Positions 13,764-14,207 of a DNA stretch of 14,207 nt are shown here, piece after piece. The stretch spans positions 5,175 to 19,381 of the forward strand of contig DAAI01000026.1 of the NCBI GenBank assembly GCA_001701105.1. Reading direction: 5' to 3'. The translations under genes and the position numbers were made by a program. The stretch's first letter is position 1, and every line of letters starts with the position of its first letter. The notes under the pieces were generated by a model that had not been told where the DNA came from, made no database searches, and worked only from the letters and a program-made list of their open reading frames with translations. This stretch comes from Bacteroidales bacterium GP1. Lineage in GTDB: Bacteria > Bacteroidota > Bacteroidia > Bacteroidales > Muribaculaceae.

Positions 13764-14207
13764 TCAGTTTACTGAAGATTCCTCTTCCCAGAAATCATTT
13801 TCCCAGTCGGGTTCTTCCTCGTCGGGCAGCTCCTCTCTTGCGGGCGCATCGAAGATGAATTCATCTTCTTCCTCTACTCGGTGACGACGGTCGAGGGGGC
13901 GGTGCGACACGGTAAAACGCGCCTGATTCTCCTCTGAATTGATTTCGCGCCAGAGGATGTCTTTCAATTCGGTAAGCCCCTGGCCCGTAACAGCCGAAAT
14001 GAATAGCGTAGGGATGTCGGCGGGGAGAGTCTTCTTTATTTCTTCGCGAAGTTCATCATCCAGCATATCGCTCTTCGATATGGCCAGCACACGGTTTTTG
14101 AGCTCCAGATCGGGATTGAATTCCTTTATTTCTTTCAATAGAATCTCGTATTGCCCCTTTATATCATCCGCATCTGCCGGAACCAGAAACAAAAGTACGG
14201 CATTCCT
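13764..14207 (-). CDS. obgE: Obg-family GTPase, C-terminal part only (5' end beyond window)
   Basis: The last 147 residues of Obg, a GTPase in 50S subunit maturation and stress control. The frame is open to the window edge without a start, and the first visible residues RNAVLLFLVPADADD sit in the middle of the G domain. Then come the G4 motif in the form SKSD (LAISKSDMLDDELREE) and G5 SAVTGQG. The end is a strongly acidic tail (DFIFDAPAREEL-like region, then DEEEPDWENDFWEEES), typical of Bacteroidota Obg proteins. An apparent start inside this segment is only a leucine codon of the G domain. The missing part should hold the glycine-rich Obg fold and the P-loop. Confidence 0.93.
   Translation of the reverse strand, partial: RNAVLLFLVPADADDIKGQYEILLKEIKEFNPDLELKNRVLAISKSDMLDDELREEIKKTLPADIPTLFISAVTGQGLTELKDILWREINSEENQARFTVSHRPLDRRHRVEEEDEFIFDAPAREELPDEEEPDWENDFWEEESSVN

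Noticed and set aside
1..14207. CRISPR array, tRNA, rRNA, insertion sequence, prophage or toxin-antitoxin module
   Set aside because: I looked for regularly spaced repeats, cloverleaf-like segments, transposase motifs and paired small genes on both strands and found none.

Overview
The window is a stretch of chromosome from a member of the Bacteroidota, most likely order Bacteroidales; a Muribaculaceae-like lineage is my best guess from the protein sequences and moderate GC, but that rank is inference. Support: two promoters match the Bacteroidota consensus (TTTG, about 20 bp, TAnnTTTG), one of them exactly; strong Shine-Dalgarno sites are rare; and the Era, Der, RecA, YidC, CTP synthase and Obg sequences read like Bacteroidales versions. 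Most of the window is core housekeeping, and I do not see a complete new multi-gene system. The less ordinary parts are a nucleotide-sugar gene trio, an AT-rich four-helix-bundle gene, an unrecognised 137-aa protein, and several structured or repeated noncoding segments.

Layout. 1-1863 (minus): two tandem FdtA/QdtA-type sugar ketoisomerase cupins followed by a DegT-family PLP aminotransferase that runs off the left edge; together they look like a pathway for a dTDP-3-amino-3,6-dideoxyhexose used in surface glycan. 2033-2446 (plus): a small protein I do not recognise. 2447-2823: about 380 bp without a gene, holding several inverted repeats, an intrinsic terminator and a GC-rich hairpin just before era. 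2824-5081 (plus): era and der, two ribosome-assembly GTPases in one unit, ending at a strong hairpin shared with the convergent recA (5163-6362, minus).

6363-6630 is the recA upstream region, with a good promoter and a possible operator. 12622-6631 (minus) is one probable operon: pyrG, yidC, an NapH-like membrane 4Fe-4S protein, thyA, and a four-helix-bundle protein. Spacings are 39 and 24 bp, then two 4-bp stop/start overlaps (ATGA and GTGA). It starts from a textbook promoter at 12680-12711, with a tandem 12-bp repeat just upstream. 13748-12912 (minus) is a PlsC-like acyltransferase 15 bp downstream of obgE, whose 3' end lies at the right edge.

Functionally the window combines pyrimidine supply (CTP and dTMP synthesis), membrane protein insertion, ribosome maturation GTPases (Era, Der, Obg), recombination (RecA), lipid acylation and surface sugar synthesis.
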